A stretch of DNA of 26,650 nucleotides from CAYZYO01 sp964482585 (GTDB lineage Bacteria; Bacillota; Syntrophomonadia; Syntrophomonadales; Syntrophomonadaceae). The translations under genes and the position numbers were made by a program. Of the stretch, positions 16,202 through 25,639 are shown in pieces (the stretch's first letter is position 1; every line of letters begins with the position of its first letter). The stretch lies in NCBI GenBank assembly GCA_964482585.1, contig CAYZYO010000015.1, positions 1 to 26,650 of the forward strand, read 5' to 3'. The notes under the pieces were generated by a model. That model was not told the origin of the DNA. It ran no database searches and was given only the letters and a program-made list of their open reading frames with translations.

Positions 16202-16964
16202 TAGTATCATCCTGTCTGTTTTTTCCAATTGCACCAAACCTTCTGTCTCGTTTCTGGTACACGAGTATTGCTTTATAAAGTTCTTCCCGGGTAAAATCCG
16301 GCCACATACAATCGGCAACATAAAGCTCAGTATAGGCAATCTGCCATAGCAGGAAATTACTTATTCGCATTTCTCCCGCGGTCCTTATCAATAAATCAGG
16401 ATCAGGTAATCCTGCTGTATAAAGGTGGCTGGAAATCACATTTTCGTTAATATCTTCTGGCTGCAGTTCTCCTAACATTACCTTTTTGGCCAAAATATTA
16501 ATCACTCTTAATATCTCTTTTCTTGAACCATAATTCAAAGCTATATTAAACATCAATCCGGTATTATTCCTGGTCAACATAACTGCTTCATTGATCTCAT
16601 GCTGACACCTTTCAGGTAAAGGATCATAATCCCCCAGCATATTAATATGCACATTATTTTCATTTAGTTCAGCCAATTCTTTATGCAGGTACTCTATTAA
16701 AAGATTCATTAAATAATCAACTTCCTGAATCGGTCTTTTCCAGTTCTCAGTTGAAAAAGCATATACAGTCAAAACTGGTACCCCTAAATCTGAACATGCC
16801 TTAACCACTTCCTTTAAAGACTTCATGCCTGCCCGGTGCCCCATAGTCCGCGGCATCATCTTTCTCTTAGCCCATCGTCCATTGCCATCCATAATTATAG
16901 CTATATGCCGGGGAAGTCTTTCTGGATCAATTAGTTGCAAATAACCTATATTCTTTCTAGCCAC
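16194..16964 (-). CDS. uppS: Isoprenyl transferase, undecaprenyl diphosphate synthase family
   Basis: Cis-prenyltransferase that makes the C55 lipid carrier for peptidoglycan synthesis from FPP and IPP. IMDGNGRWAKRK puts the catalytic Asp at residue 26 when translation starts at the GTG at 16964; other motifs are MGHRAGMKSL, VYAFSTENWKRP and RTAGEMRISNFLLWQIAYTE. AAGGGG lies just before the GTG. Starting at the TTG at 17015 would add 17 non-conserved residues encoded across a palindrome, so it is rejected. Length 256 aa is typical. cdsA overlaps its 3' end. Upstream, a 387-base spacer separates it from frr. Confidence 0.95.
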
Positions 16965-16992
16965 TAATTCCCCTTCTTTCTCAAAACTACAA

Positions 16993-17009
16993 ACCCCCCA
17001 AAGGGGGGT
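16993..17009. repeat. Perfect C6/G6 palindrome upstream of uppS
   Basis: ACCCCCC-AAA-GGGGGGT: a 7-bp G+C stem with a 3-base loop, 28 bases before the uppS GTG. It would be very stable in RNA, but no T-tract follows on the minus strand, so it is a candidate regulatory or processing hairpin rather than a terminator. Confidence 0.7.
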
Positions 17010-17270
17010 ACTCAATTAACCTTATTATAACTATAGTTTAGCAAAAATTAAACACAATAAACTAAAATTTCATCCCCGGCTTCATATTTAACGGAGTCCA
17101 CTTTCTTATCGATACCTCTACCTGCACCTTCACCTGTATCTGTGTCTTCACCTTCATTTGTAGAAGAGACTTCAGTCTCCGGCATGGTTTCTCCTCTATC
17201 TTCGCTATTACCGGTAGAAGAAACTTCATTATCATTAGCCACATTTTATAAATAATGTCATCAAGGCAAA

Positions 17271-17294
17271 GCGAAGAATCTTTAGATTCTTCGC
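17271..17294. repeat. Palindrome GCGAAGAATCT / AGATTCTTCGC
   Basis: An 11-bp stem with a 2-base centre, extended by TCATC and GATGA further out. It resembles the GATTCTTCACTT element at about 12100, so it is probably another dispersed repeat type. It lies about 60 bases downstream of the frr stop. Confidence 0.7.
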
Positions 17295-17351
17295 TGGTAA
17301 GATGATATACTAGATTTTTAAACTATGATAATCCAGGTCATAACCAACTAC

Positions 17352-17909
17352 CTAAACTTCCATAATATCCTTTTCTTTAGCCTTTAAAATCTCATCAATA
17401 TCTTTTATATATTTATCAGTAGCCTTTTGAATCGCTTCCAGTCCCTTCTTGTTCTCATCTTCTGAAATAAGCTTTTCCTTTTCGCTGGACTTCAACATAT
17501 CATTGCCTTCCCGGCGAATATTTCTTACTGCAACCTTTGCTTCTTCGACCTTTTTCTTGACCACCTTAACCAGGTCCTTACGAGTCTCTTCAGTGAGCTG
17601 AGGAATAGCTATACGAATCACATTCCCGTCATTGTTGGGATTAACTCCCAGATCTGATTTTAATATTGCTTTTTCAATACTAGGTATAACGGTCTTATCC
17701 CAGGGTTGAATAACCAGGAGCCTGGCCTCGGGAACCGTAATGTTTGACAGCTGATTTAAAGGAGTAGGTTCTCCATAATAATCAACCGTAATTTTTTCTA
17801 CCATAGCTGGATTAGCTCTTCCTGCACGCAGAACAGCCAAATCTTTAATTAAATAACCAATAGCCTTTTGCATTCTCTCCTCGGCATCACTTAAAATATC
17901 CTTTATCAT
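17352..17909 (-). CDS. frr: Ribosome recycling factor
   Basis: Splits post-termination ribosomes together with EF-G. The full 185 residues fit the family length. Signatures: the N-terminal helix MIKDILSDAEERMQKAIGYL, VLRAGRANPAMVEKITVDYY, LVIQPWDKTVIPSIEKAI, the NDGNVIRIAIPQLTEETRK region and the KVVKKKVEEAKVAVRNIRRE helix. The ATG lies four bases after the pyrH stop, and the GGGGGG at the pyrH end serves as its ribosome-binding site. The pyrH-frr pair is a standard bacterial arrangement. Confidence 0.97.
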   Translation of the reverse strand: MIKDILSDAEERMQKAIGYLIKDLAVLRAGRANPAMVEKITVDYYGEPTPLNQLSNITVPEARLLVIQPWDKTVIPSIEKAILKSDLGVNPNNDGNVIRIAIPQLTEETRKDLVKVVKKKVEEAKVAVRNIRREGNDMLKSSEKEKLISEDENKKGLEAIQKATDKYIKDIDEILKAKEKDIMEV

Positions 17910-17913
17910 TTTC

Positions 17914-18636
17914 TTACCCCCCTACATAGGTTCCTATATCCTCACCCATCACTACTTTTAAAATATTACCATCCTGAGTCAAATCAAAAACAATGATGGG
18001 AATTCCATTGTCCATACACAGGGATGCTGCCGTGGAATCCATAACTCCCAGCCCACGGTTAAGCACATCTATGTACCTTAGTTTACCGTATTTTACCGCA
18101 TCCGGATTTTCTACCGGATCTGAATCATATACCCCATCAACCTTTTTAGCCATTAAAATAACCTCTGCTTCTATTTCAGCCGACCGTAAAGCTGCAGCCG
18201 TATCAGTAGAGAAATAAGGGTTACCGGTTCCAGCAGCAAAAATTACTACTCGTCCCTTCTCCATGTGCCTTATGGCTCTACGCCTTATGTATGGTTCAGC
18301 AACTTCCTTCATCTCAATAGCAGTTGCCACCCGGGTCCCCATTCCTTCCTTCTCCAGAGCATCTTGAAGTGCCAATGAATTAATAACAGTTGCCAGCATT
18401 CCCATATAATCTGCCGTAGCCCGGTCCATGCCTTTAGCACTGCCGGCTACGCCCCGCCAAATATTGCCTCCTCCAACTACAATCCCTACTTCAACCCCAA
18501 GATCTACTACTTCTACTATCTGCCTGGCAATAGAACTCAAAATATCCGGGTTAATTCCATAACCCCCTTCCCCAGCCAGGGCTTCTCCGCTAAGCTTTAA
18601 TACAATACGCTTATACTTTGGTTGTTGACCTTGCAA
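17914..18636 (-). CDS. pyrH: UMP kinase
   Basis: Phosphorylates UMP to UDP, feeding pyrimidine nucleotide supply. Signatures: YKRIVLKLSGEALAGEGGYG at the N-terminus, GIVVGGGNIWRGVAGSAKGM, DRATADYMGMLATVINSLAL, AAGTGNPYFSTDTAAALR and KVDGVYDSDPVENPDA. The TTG at 18636 (240 aa) is chosen because GGGAGG lies 8 bases upstream and the length fits the family; the frame also contains a GTG at 18702 without a ribosome-binding site. A 143-base gap to tsf shows no clear signal. Followed closely by frr. Confidence 0.95.
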   Translation of the reverse strand: MQGQQPKYKRIVLKLSGEALAGEGGYGINPDILSSIARQIVEVVDLGVEVGIVVGGGNIWRGVAGSAKGMDRATADYMGMLATVINSLALQDALEKEGMGTRVATAIEMKEVAEPYIRRRAIRHMEKGRVVIFAAGTGNPYFSTDTAAALRSAEIEAEVILMAKKVDGVYDSDPVENPDAVKYGKLRYIDVLNRGLGVMDSTAASLCMDNGIPIIVFDLTQDGNILKVVMGEDIGTYVGG

Positions 18637-18779
18637 GGCTAAAACCTCCCGACACTCATTAGTGAATAGCACCCGGGGAATAACCAAATTCTCCTCATAC
18701 ACTATTCTGTAACTATTAAAACTTTAACTACGTTTACTGAAAAATTTCCTATCAAGAACAAGCTAAAAACCTTTCTTTT

Positions 18780-19430
18780 CTACTGATTAATCTGGTCCAT
18801 AACCTCTGCCGCAAAATCACAAGTCTGCTTTTCTATTCCTTCCCCGACTTCATACCTTACAAATCGTCTAACAGTAATATTCTCACCGACCCTGGCTATG
18901 TTTTCATTAATAAGCTCCTGAACAGTCTTATCAGTATCCTTAATAAACTCCTGCTCCATCAAACAGCGTTCCTTAAAATACTTTTCCAGCCGGCCGACAA
19001 CCATCTTTTCAATAACCTTTTCCGGTTTGCCTTCCTCCAAAGCCTGGGCCTTTAATACCTCTTTCTCATGATCAACAACTTCTTCCGGTACATCTTCCCG
19101 GCGCACATACTCGGGATTAGATGCAGCAATCTGCATAGCTATATCATAAGCTAAACTCTTAAATTCATCAGTTTTCCCAACAAAATCGGTTTCACAGTTG
19201 ACTTCAACCAGAACTCCAATACGGCCTCCACCATGTATGTAGGATGTAACCACACCTTCACTAGCTACTCTTGAAGCCTTTTTAGCTGCTTTAGCCAATC
19301 CTTTAGTCCTCAACTCATCAATAGCCTTTTCAATATCGCCATCAGTGGCTATTAAAGCCTTTTTGCAATCCATCATGCCTGCTCCGGTTCTTTCACGGAG
19401 TTCTTTTACCATTGCAGCTGTAATATCCAT
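18780..19430 (-). CDS. tsf: Elongation factor Ts
   Basis: Guanine-nucleotide exchange factor for EF-Tu. The N-terminal UBA-like domain reads VKELRERTGAGMMDCKKAL; the core shows VLVEVNCETDFVGKTDEF. At 216 aa it is the short form, lacking part of the core found in the roughly 290-residue Bacillus and E. coli proteins; short forms are known in several lineages. The C-terminal module (VGENITVRRFVRYEVGEGIE) is intact. AGGAGG lies 8 bases before the ATG. It follows rpsB, but with a terminator hairpin in between. Confidence 0.96.
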   Translation of the reverse strand: MDITAAMVKELRERTGAGMMDCKKALIATDGDIEKAIDELRTKGLAKAAKKASRVASEGVVTSYIHGGGRIGVLVEVNCETDFVGKTDEFKSLAYDIAMQIAASNPEYVRREDVPEEVVDHEKEVLKAQALEEGKPEKVIEKMVVGRLEKYFKERCLMEQEFIKDTDKTVQELINENIARVGENITVRRFVRYEVGEGIEKQTCDFAAEVMDQINQ

Positions 19431-19562
19431 AAAATCAACCTCCTATTAAACTTATAGCGTGAGTTAGAATATATTTTAACTACTAATAATTATTCTTCAT
19501 TTTGTGTTCTTTTATAAGGATAGGAAATACCAGTTTGAGGCATCTGCAGTATAATATTTTTC

Positions 19563-19588
19563 AAAAAAAGGGGGCTCTACCCCCTTTT
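19563..19588 (-). terminator. Intrinsic terminator directly after rpsB
   Basis: Minus strand: AAAAGGGGG-TAGAG-CCCCCTTTT followed by TTTG. It begins two bases after the rpsB stop. A strong 9-bp stem with seven consecutive T residues. It may reduce rather than abolish read-through into tsf, as no clear promoter is seen in the 130 bases between. Confidence 0.85.
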
Positions 19589-19590
19589 CA

Positions 19591-20292
19591 CTAAGCCGTA
19601 ACCTGTTCGCCTTGTTTAGCTTCTAAAACGGCATCAGCTATCCTTGAAGTTATCAGCTTAACTGCTCTTATAGCATCATCATTACCTGGTATAATATAAT
19701 CAATTTCATCAGGATCACAGTTGGTATCAACTATAGCAATTACCGGTATATTCAACTTACGTGCCTCTGCTACCGCAATCCTTTCCTTTCTAGGATCTAC
19801 AACATAAACTGCACCGGGAAGCTTATTCATATCCTCTATCCCACCAAGGAACCTCTCCAGCCTTTCCCTCTCATGCATGAGGTTAGCTACTTCCTTCTTC
19901 GGCAGAACCTCAAAAGTACCATCTTCTTCCATTTTCTTCAAATCCTTAAGCCGGGTTACCCTCTGCCTGATAGTCTTATAATTTGTCAGCATACCTCCCA
20001 GCCAGCGCTGGTTAACATAAAACATTCCGCATCTTTCAGCTTCATCCCTAATAGTCTGCTGGGCTTGTTTTTTAGTCCCAACAAAAAGAATTCCTTTACC
20101 TTCGGTAACAGTATCCTTTACAAAATCGTACGCCGTATCAAACATCTTGACCGTCTGCTGCAGGTCGATAATATAGATGCCGTTCCTTTCCATATAAATA
20201 TAAGCCGACATCTTAGGGTTCCATCTTCTCGTCTGGTGTCCAAAATGTACTCCAGCTTCCAAAAGCTGTTTCATAGTGATCATTGACACCGA
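19591..20292 (-). CDS. rpsB: 30S ribosomal protein S2
   Basis: Structural protein of the small subunit. Signatures: MKQLLEAGVHFGHQTRRWNP, YIIDLQQTVKMFDTAYDF, LFVGTKKQAQQTIRDEA, QRWLGGMLTN and VVDPRKERIAVAEARKLNIP, then the DTNCDPDEIDYIIPGNDDAI segment. The GTG at 20292 gives MSMITMKQ, equal in length to the usual MSVISMKQ start, and AGGAGG lies 8 bases upstream. First gene of the long minus-strand operon. A probable leader of about 100 bases precedes it. Confidence 0.97.
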   Translation of the reverse strand, partial: SVSMITMKQLLEAGVHFGHQTRRWNPKMSAYIYMERNGIYIIDLQQTVKMFDTAYDFVKDTVTEGKGILFVGTKKQAQQTIRDEAERCGMFYVNQRWLGGMLTNYKTIRQRVTRLKDLKKMEEDGTFEVLPKKEVANLMHERERLERFLGGIEDMNKLPGAVYVVDPRKERIAVAEARKLNIPVIAIVDTNCDPDEIDYIIPGNDDAIRAVKLITSRIADAVLEAKQGEQVTA

Positions 20293-20396
20293 CAACACCT
20301 CCTTATAGTTTTAATCCTCCGCAAGTCTCATTCCCTTTGAAAACTATTCCTAGCACCATTCAAAAAGTCAACTCACGTGCGTTTTCACCAACTGAT

Positions 20397-20426
20397 AATA
20401 TATCATAAAACCGAACCTTATGGCAA
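20397..20426 (-). promoter_or_regulatory. Probable sigma-A promoter of rpsB
   Basis: Minus strand: TTGCCA (20426-20421), an 18-base spacer, TATATT (20402-20397); five of six matches at each box. It gives a leader of roughly 100 bases before the rpsB GTG, containing GAAAAC and GTTTTC segments that could pair. A ribosomal-protein leader is possible but not shown. Confidence 0.6.
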
Positions 20427-20478
20427 GTTTTATCAACTATTACATGAAAAAATTTCTGTAATTATCAGAAAAATATAC

Positions 20479-20484
20479 TATAAT
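20479..20484 (+). promoter_or_regulatory. Candidate -10 box for the small export protein gene
   Basis: Perfect TATAAT about 80 bases before the ATG at 20564. No good -35 sits 16-18 bases upstream (about CTGTAA), so confidence is low. A transcript from here would carry the 20510-20547 hairpin in its leader. Confidence 0.35.
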
Positions 20485-20509
20485 GTTGATTAAATGGATT
20501 TAGTTCTCA

Positions 20510-20547
20510 GGTGCCGGGTATTAAGTTATAATTTAATACCCGGCACC
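20510..20547 (+). promoter_or_regulatory. 15-bp perfect hairpin in the leader of the plus-strand gene
   Basis: GGTGCCGGGTATTAA, an 8-base loop, then its exact complement ending CCGGCACC at 20547. The ribosome-binding site AAAGGA starts four bases later, and no T-tract follows. A near-identical right arm (TTAATATCCGGCACC, 25797-25811) occurs upstream of the other plus-strand gene at 25879. Confidence 0.75.
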
Positions 20548-20563
20548 TTGAAAGGAAAGTTGT

Positions 20564-21031
20564 ATGATCGAGAAATACCTTCTAGTTCTTCTTACCGCAG
20601 CAACTCCCATAATAGAACTTCGCGGAGCCATACCTTTGGGTATAGCTATGGGACTGCCTTTATTGGAAGTCTGGCTCCTGGCACTAATAGGCAACTTGAT
20701 TCCAGTTCCTTTTATCCTTTTGGGAATAACCTATATCCTGTCCCAGTTAAAACAGCTTCCCCGTATACATAACCTGGTAATCCATTTAAGAAAAAAAGGT
20801 GGAACCAGACTTTACCCCAAAATACAAAGATGGGGCTGGCTCGGTCTACTAATATTCGTTTCCATCCCTCTCCCTGGAACCGGTGCCTGGACCGGAGCCC
20901 TGGCAGCATCCTTTTTAAATCTCAGATTTTGGCCATCCTTAATAAGCATAACCGTTGGCGTAACCGTGGCCAGCATATTCATAAGCAGCCTCGGCTTCAT
21001 ATCGATGTCGGGCATTAAGTTATTAAGTTAA
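20564..21031 (+). CDS. Small multidrug-export family membrane protein (COG2426 type)
   Basis: A 155-residue protein with about four hydrophobic segments and the two family motifs: ATPIIELRGAIPLGIAMG near the N-terminus and SIPLPGTGAWTGALAASFL near residues 103-121. The family (Sm_multidrug_ex) is named from sequence relationships; the substrate is unknown. AAAGGA precedes the ATG by 7 bases. It is transcribed away from rpsB. Its stop codon directly abuts the stop codon of the converging symporter gene, with no base between and no terminator visible. Confidence 0.85.
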   Translation: MIEKYLLVLLTAATPIIELRGAIPLGIAMGLPLLEVWLLALIGNLIPVPFILLGITYILSQLKQLPRIHNLVIHLRKKGGTRLYPKIQRWGWLGLLIFVSIPLPGTGAWTGALAASFLNLRFWPSLISITVGVTVASIFISSLGFISMSGIKLLS

Positions 21032-22369
21032 TTAACTGTTCTCGCTTTGATTGCCCAACCATCTTTCCATTACTATTGATGCCGTTAAATCTCCAGTGAC
21101 ATTTAATGCCGTCCTGCTCATATCCAGTATCCTGTCCACTCCAAGGATAATCGCTATTCCGCTTGCTGGGATGCCGACACTATTAAGTATGGTAGCGAGA
21201 ATCACAATCCCCACGCCTGGAGTAGCCGGGGAGCCAATAGAAGCTCCTACTGAAGTAACCAATATAAGCAGCAAGGCTGTGGAGCTTAAATCAACCCCGA
21301 ATAATTGGGCCAGGAATACAGTTGCTACACCTTGATACAATGCAGTCCCATCCATATTTATAGTGGTTCCCAACGGGATTAAAAATTGAGCAATAGAGGG
21401 CCGAACATTCAGTTTTTCTTCAGCAGTCTGGATAGATAATGGCATAACTGCTGCTGAACTGGAAGTAGAAAAAGCCAACAGCTGAACTGAACGAATCTTT
21501 CTTAAAAAAGACAACGGGGATCTTCTAGATGCTAAAAACACTATAAGGCAATACATGCATAATAACAAAAATAATGCTAGGAGTACCGTGAAAACATAAG
21601 CTGAAAGACCGACTAAAGCATCAACTCCCACTTTAATAGTGATCTGAGCCAGCAGACCAAACACAGCCAGGGGAGCTATAAACATGGCCCATTTGACTAC
21701 GATCATGCATACTTCCTGTATCGACTCCATAAGATCAAGCAGCAGACGTGAATTCTTAGCCTCCATACTTAACAGGGCTACTCCAATTATTACCGCAAAT
21801 ATAACCACCTGCAGCATCTGGGTTTCTACCATTGCCTGCAGAGGATTATCCGGTAATATGTTAACAAAATACTCCGGTATATTACTAATATCGGTATCCA
21901 ATAAAGGTTGATCCATCCCAACATTTGCAGATTCCTGCTGATCTACTTCTAAAAGGTTTTTATCTATATATTGTCCCGGCCTTAAAAGGGAAGCCATAAA
22001 AATACCGATTGAAATCGCCATACTTGTAGTTGCAATAAAATAGAATACCAAACGCAAACCGATTTTTTTTACAAAATCCATCCCTTCATTGCTTGCTATT
22101 CCGCAGATAATGGAAGCGAAGACCAAAGGGACTACTATCATCTGAATAAGGCTTAAAAATACCCGGCCCGGCAGAGCCAACCAGTTTCCAATAATGGTTC
22201 CCATATGGTATGAAACCCAGCCGGTCGATGGACTGATAAGCAGCCCGGCAATCACTCCCAGGATCATTGCTGCCAGCATCTTAACCCATAGGTGCTGGTT
22301 TAACATATCCCTTATGGGGCCATCAATAATTCTTAAAGACTTAGACAGTCTTCGCAGTGGACCAGCCAC
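21032..22369 (-). CDS. Dicarboxylate/amino acid:cation symporter (DAACS family)
   Basis: A Glt-type sodium or proton symporter for glutamate, aspartate or C4-dicarboxylates. Hydrophobic segments run throughout. The hallmark motifs are the serine-rich loop AFSTSSSAAVMPLSI, the NMDGTALYQGVATVFLAQ motif and SVGASIGSPATPGVGIVI, which form the substrate and sodium sites in GltPh-type proteins. The exact substrate cannot be told. The GTG at 22369 (445 aa) follows an AGGAG site; an open frame upstream is rejected because it runs into a G+C-rich inverted repeat. It lies 98 bases downstream of asnS. Confidence 0.92.
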   Translation of the reverse strand: MAGPLRRLSKSLRIIDGPIRDMLNQHLWVKMLAAMILGVIAGLLISPSTGWVSYHMGTIIGNWLALPGRVFLSLIQMIVVPLVFASIICGIASNEGMDFVKKIGLRLVFYFIATTSMAISIGIFMASLLRPGQYIDKNLLEVDQQESANVGMDQPLLDTDISNIPEYFVNILPDNPLQAMVETQMLQVVIFAVIIGVALLSMEAKNSRLLLDLMESIQEVCMIVVKWAMFIAPLAVFGLLAQITIKVGVDALVGLSAYVFTVLLALFLLLCMYCLIVFLASRRSPLSFLRKIRSVQLLAFSTSSSAAVMPLSIQTAEEKLNVRPSIAQFLIPLGTTINMDGTALYQGVATVFLAQLFGVDLSSTALLLILVTSVGASIGSPATPGVGIVILATILNSVGIPASGIAIILGVDRILDMSRTALNVTGDLTASIVMERWLGNQSENS

Positions 22370-22409
22370 AATTACATTCTCCTCCCATTCCAGCCAGGTA
22401 CAGGATCGG

Positions 22410-22461
22410 GGCACAGGCGAAACATGGAGGCAGCTCGGCGTTCCCGGGTCTCGCCCGTGCC
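22410..22461. repeat. G+C-rich imperfect inverted repeat between asnS and the symporter gene
   Basis: Arms GGCACAGGCGAAAC (22410-22423) and GTCTCGCCCGTGCC (22448-22461) pair at 12 of 14 positions around a 24-base loop. Composition is clearly richer in G+C than its surroundings. No T-tract follows on either strand, so terminator function is doubtful. Confidence 0.55.
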
Positions 22462-22467
22462 TCGTTC

Positions 22468-23862
<1,395 letters not shown>

Positions 23863-23966
23863 ATTGGATCCTCCTTGCTGTTAGATTTTATTTAATACCG
23901 TTGACTCTATTAGTAAATTTTACCCTAACAGTCTTATTTGTATTAAAACAAGGCAAAAGAACCGTC

Positions 23967-24740
23967 TTACCTGAGTTGCACCTGGAACTCATAATGAACC
24001 TGTTCCCAGGCATCCGGTTTTTTGTCAATATAGCTGCGTTCCCAGAAGCGCACTCCATTATTACGATCTACCAATATTACCGTGGTTAACCGGGTCCCAT
24101 AGTCTGGAATATTAACAAATACCGGTGCCAGCATTCTCTCCATTTCCAGCGTCAATCCAGTATCCGGCAGTTCCCGGTCATCGGGTTCTTCCCTGCTGGT
24201 CATTACCGAAAATAACTGTTCTACATCAATATCTTCTTCCTGCACCACGTTAGTAAAGGCCTTAAGTCCCGTGGTAACCTTAGGCCAGGGCACATCAAGC
24301 AGGCTGTTGCTCAGTCCATGTATGCCTTTAGACACCTGGCACAGCATCTGTTCCCGGTTGGAATAATAGTACAGTGATCCATAATCAGACAGCAGCAGAT
24401 TAAAGCCATTATAAGCATTCACCTTATCAGACAGCTCCTCAATATACTGTCCTGGAGACAGATTACCCTGCAGGTATTCGCACACAAGGTGCCCACGCGA
24501 GGGGGCCGACAGCTTATTAGCAGCAGGATCCCGGTAATTAGTCAAGGCAGCAAAACGCCCGGTCGTTGTAATTCCCATCCAGGTACCGCCTTCGCGCAGA
24601 TCCCTGCCGGCAAGGATCTGCGGATTATCATCCCAAAATGACGCCGGTAAAGTAGGTCGCTGGTAAAACTCATCCCGGTTAGCAGCCACTATTAAGCGGT
24701 AGCCGGGATGACAATCATAAGCAAAGAGTATCAGACACAT
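23967..24740 (-). CDS. NRDE family (TANGO2-like) protein
   Basis: The ATG at 24740 yields MCLILFAYDCHPGYRLIVAA, then NRDEFYQRPT, the Asn-Arg-Asp-Glu motif that names the family. Cys2 is in the position of an N-terminal nucleophile, and WDDNPQILAGRDLREGGTW, MGITTTGRFAALTNYRDP and SRGHLV are typical. The family is distantly like Ntn hydrolases; eukaryotic TANGO2 has been linked to heme or lipid handling, but a bacterial role is unknown. GGGGAG lies 5-6 bases upstream; an ATG seven codons earlier would hide the Cys and is rejected. Length 257 aa. Confidence 0.9.
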   Translation of the reverse strand: MCLILFAYDCHPGYRLIVAANRDEFYQRPTLPASFWDDNPQILAGRDLREGGTWMGITTTGRFAALTNYRDPAANKLSAPSRGHLVCEYLQGNLSPGQYIEELSDKVNAYNGFNLLLSDYGSLYYYSNREQMLCQVSKGIHGLSNSLLDVPWPKVTTGLKAFTNVVQEEDIDVEQLFSVMTSREEPDDRELPDTGLTLEMERMLAPVFVNIPDYGTRLTTVILVDRNNGVRFWERSYIDKKPDAWEQVHYEFQVQLR

Positions 24741-25068
24741 AACTCTCCCCTCAATCTTCAAACATTTTTATACCCTAAAAAATAATTCCCTGCAGAATGA
24801 TTTCACACCTTTAGCTTCAGCCAGGTATTTTTAGAAAATCTTAAACTTGCATAATTCAAAAACACGCTCTGAGGTTTATCGAAGACTCTCTGGCTCCTTT
24901 GATTTTGCCTTAATAGCAATCAAGCTGGAGACTAGAGTTTTCTTTACCGGCAAAGGTCAAACATCGCAGACTAAAGTCTCCTTTACGGATAAAAAGGGCT
25001 GCAGATGCAGGAATTCTAATAATATAAAATACCTATTATGCAAAATCCTTAAATAACTGCTTCCTAAT
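24741..25068. other. 328-base spacer holding a family-2 repeat
   Basis: The spacer lies between the yjbQ stop and the start of the NRDE gene. It is occupied by the family-2 element (24847-25045). The remaining part near the NRDE start is A+T-rich, with a weak TATAAA on the minus strand but no matching -35. No gene is supported. Confidence 0.6.
24847..25045 (+). repeat. TTGCATAAT-terminated element, family 2, copy B
   Basis: Ends TTGCATAAT (24847-24855) and ATTATGCAA (25035-25043) are inverted. Inside are AAGCTGGAGACTAGAG, GCAGACTAAAGTCTCC-TTTACGG, GATGCAGGAATTCTA and TAATATAAAATACCTATTATG. The last three blocks recur in copies A (inverted) and C. It has no ORF and lies downstream of yjbQ. 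Confidence 0.7.
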
Positions 25069-25467
25069 CTATTGTTGAATCTTTACATAGTAATTCCGCT
25101 GGCGAGGGCCGTCAAATTCACAAAAATAAATTCCCTGCCAAGTCCCTAAAACTAAATTTCCTTTATCTAAAAGAATAAGCTCAGATGAGCCAATGGTGCT
25201 GGCTTTCAAATGGGCAGCAGAATTGCCTTCGCCATGGTGATCTAATGGATGATTCCAGGGATACACTTCTTCAAGTCTCCTTAAAATATCATGAACAACG
25301 TCCGGGTCAGCATTCTCATTAATAGTAATTGCTGCCGTTGTATGGGGACAGTAGACTAACACCAAGCCTTCAGTCACCTTTTCTTTATTCACGATATCTT
25401 GAACTTGAGCAGTAATGTCCAGCATTTGTTCATGTTTGCCGGTCTGCAGTTTTACTTTATGTATCAA
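25069..25467 (-). CDS. YjbQ/UPF0047 family protein (secondary thiamine-phosphate synthase enzyme family)
   Basis: A 132-residue protein with the conserved family motifs VLVYCPHTTAAITINENADP, HHGEGNSAAHLKASTIGSSE and LGTWQGIYFCEFDGPRQRN. E. coli YjbQ can weakly substitute for thiamine-phosphate synthase, but the natural function of the family is unclear. The TTG at 25467 is selected: GGAGGTG lies about 6-7 bases upstream and the length fits the family. The frame stays open to an upstream ATG at 25584, which would add 39 residues through the probable promoter and is not favoured. Two family-2 repeats in the same orientation flank it. Confidence 0.88.
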   Translation of the reverse strand: MIHKVKLQTGKHEQMLDITAQVQDIVNKEKVTEGLVLVYCPHTTAAITINENADPDVVHDILRRLEEVYPWNHPLDHHGEGNSAAHLKASTIGSSELILLDKGNLVLGTWQGIYFCEFDGPRQRNYYVKIQQ

Positions 25468-25531
25468 AAAAGACACCTCCCGGGGCAGGATTAATATGCA
25501 GGAACAACTACTTTTCATTATTTTGAGGCTA

Positions 25532-25560
25532 ATAATACCATGAAATATCCAGGGCGGCAA
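25532..25560 (-). promoter_or_regulatory. Candidate promoter for yjbQ-type gene
   Basis: Minus strand: TTGCCG (25560-25555), a 17-base spacer, TATTAT (25537-25532). It would start transcription about 58 bases before the TTG start. It supports the shorter gene model. Confidence 0.5.
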
Positions 25561-25639
25561 GATACCGGCTGCAGCAAGTTTCAAAACATATTATGAAGAA
25601 ATTCCACTGCCTAAAAAGAAATATTGACAATGGTCTATC

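Larger units (their letters stand above)
16965..17351. other. Spacer frr-uppS with repeats and no convincing gene
   Basis: Contains the ACCCCCC-AAA-GGGGGGT palindrome (16993-17009), a Glu/Ser/Thr/Gly-rich open frame on the minus strand (17048-17242; GTG start, no ribosome-binding site, includes a GAGACTTCAGTCTC palindrome) and the hairpin at 17271-17294. The open frame has low complexity and seems to be translated repeat, so it is not called as a gene. Confidence 0.6.

Noticed and set aside
16202..16339. Upstream extension of cdsA by 46 codons
   Set aside because: It lies entirely within uppS coding sequence, is not like CdsA, and closer starts fit the family length.
17048..17242. 64-codon acidic open frame rich in Glu, Ser, Thr and Gly between frr and uppS
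   Set aside because: GTG start without ribosome-binding site, low complexity, contains a palindromic repeat motif, and an alternative overlapping frame of similar length exists. Probably translated repeat DNA.
23863..23966. T-box leader for asnS
   Set aside because: Only 104 bases separate asnS from the upstream gene, too short for a T-box, and no T-box consensus such as AGGGTGGNACCGCG is visible.
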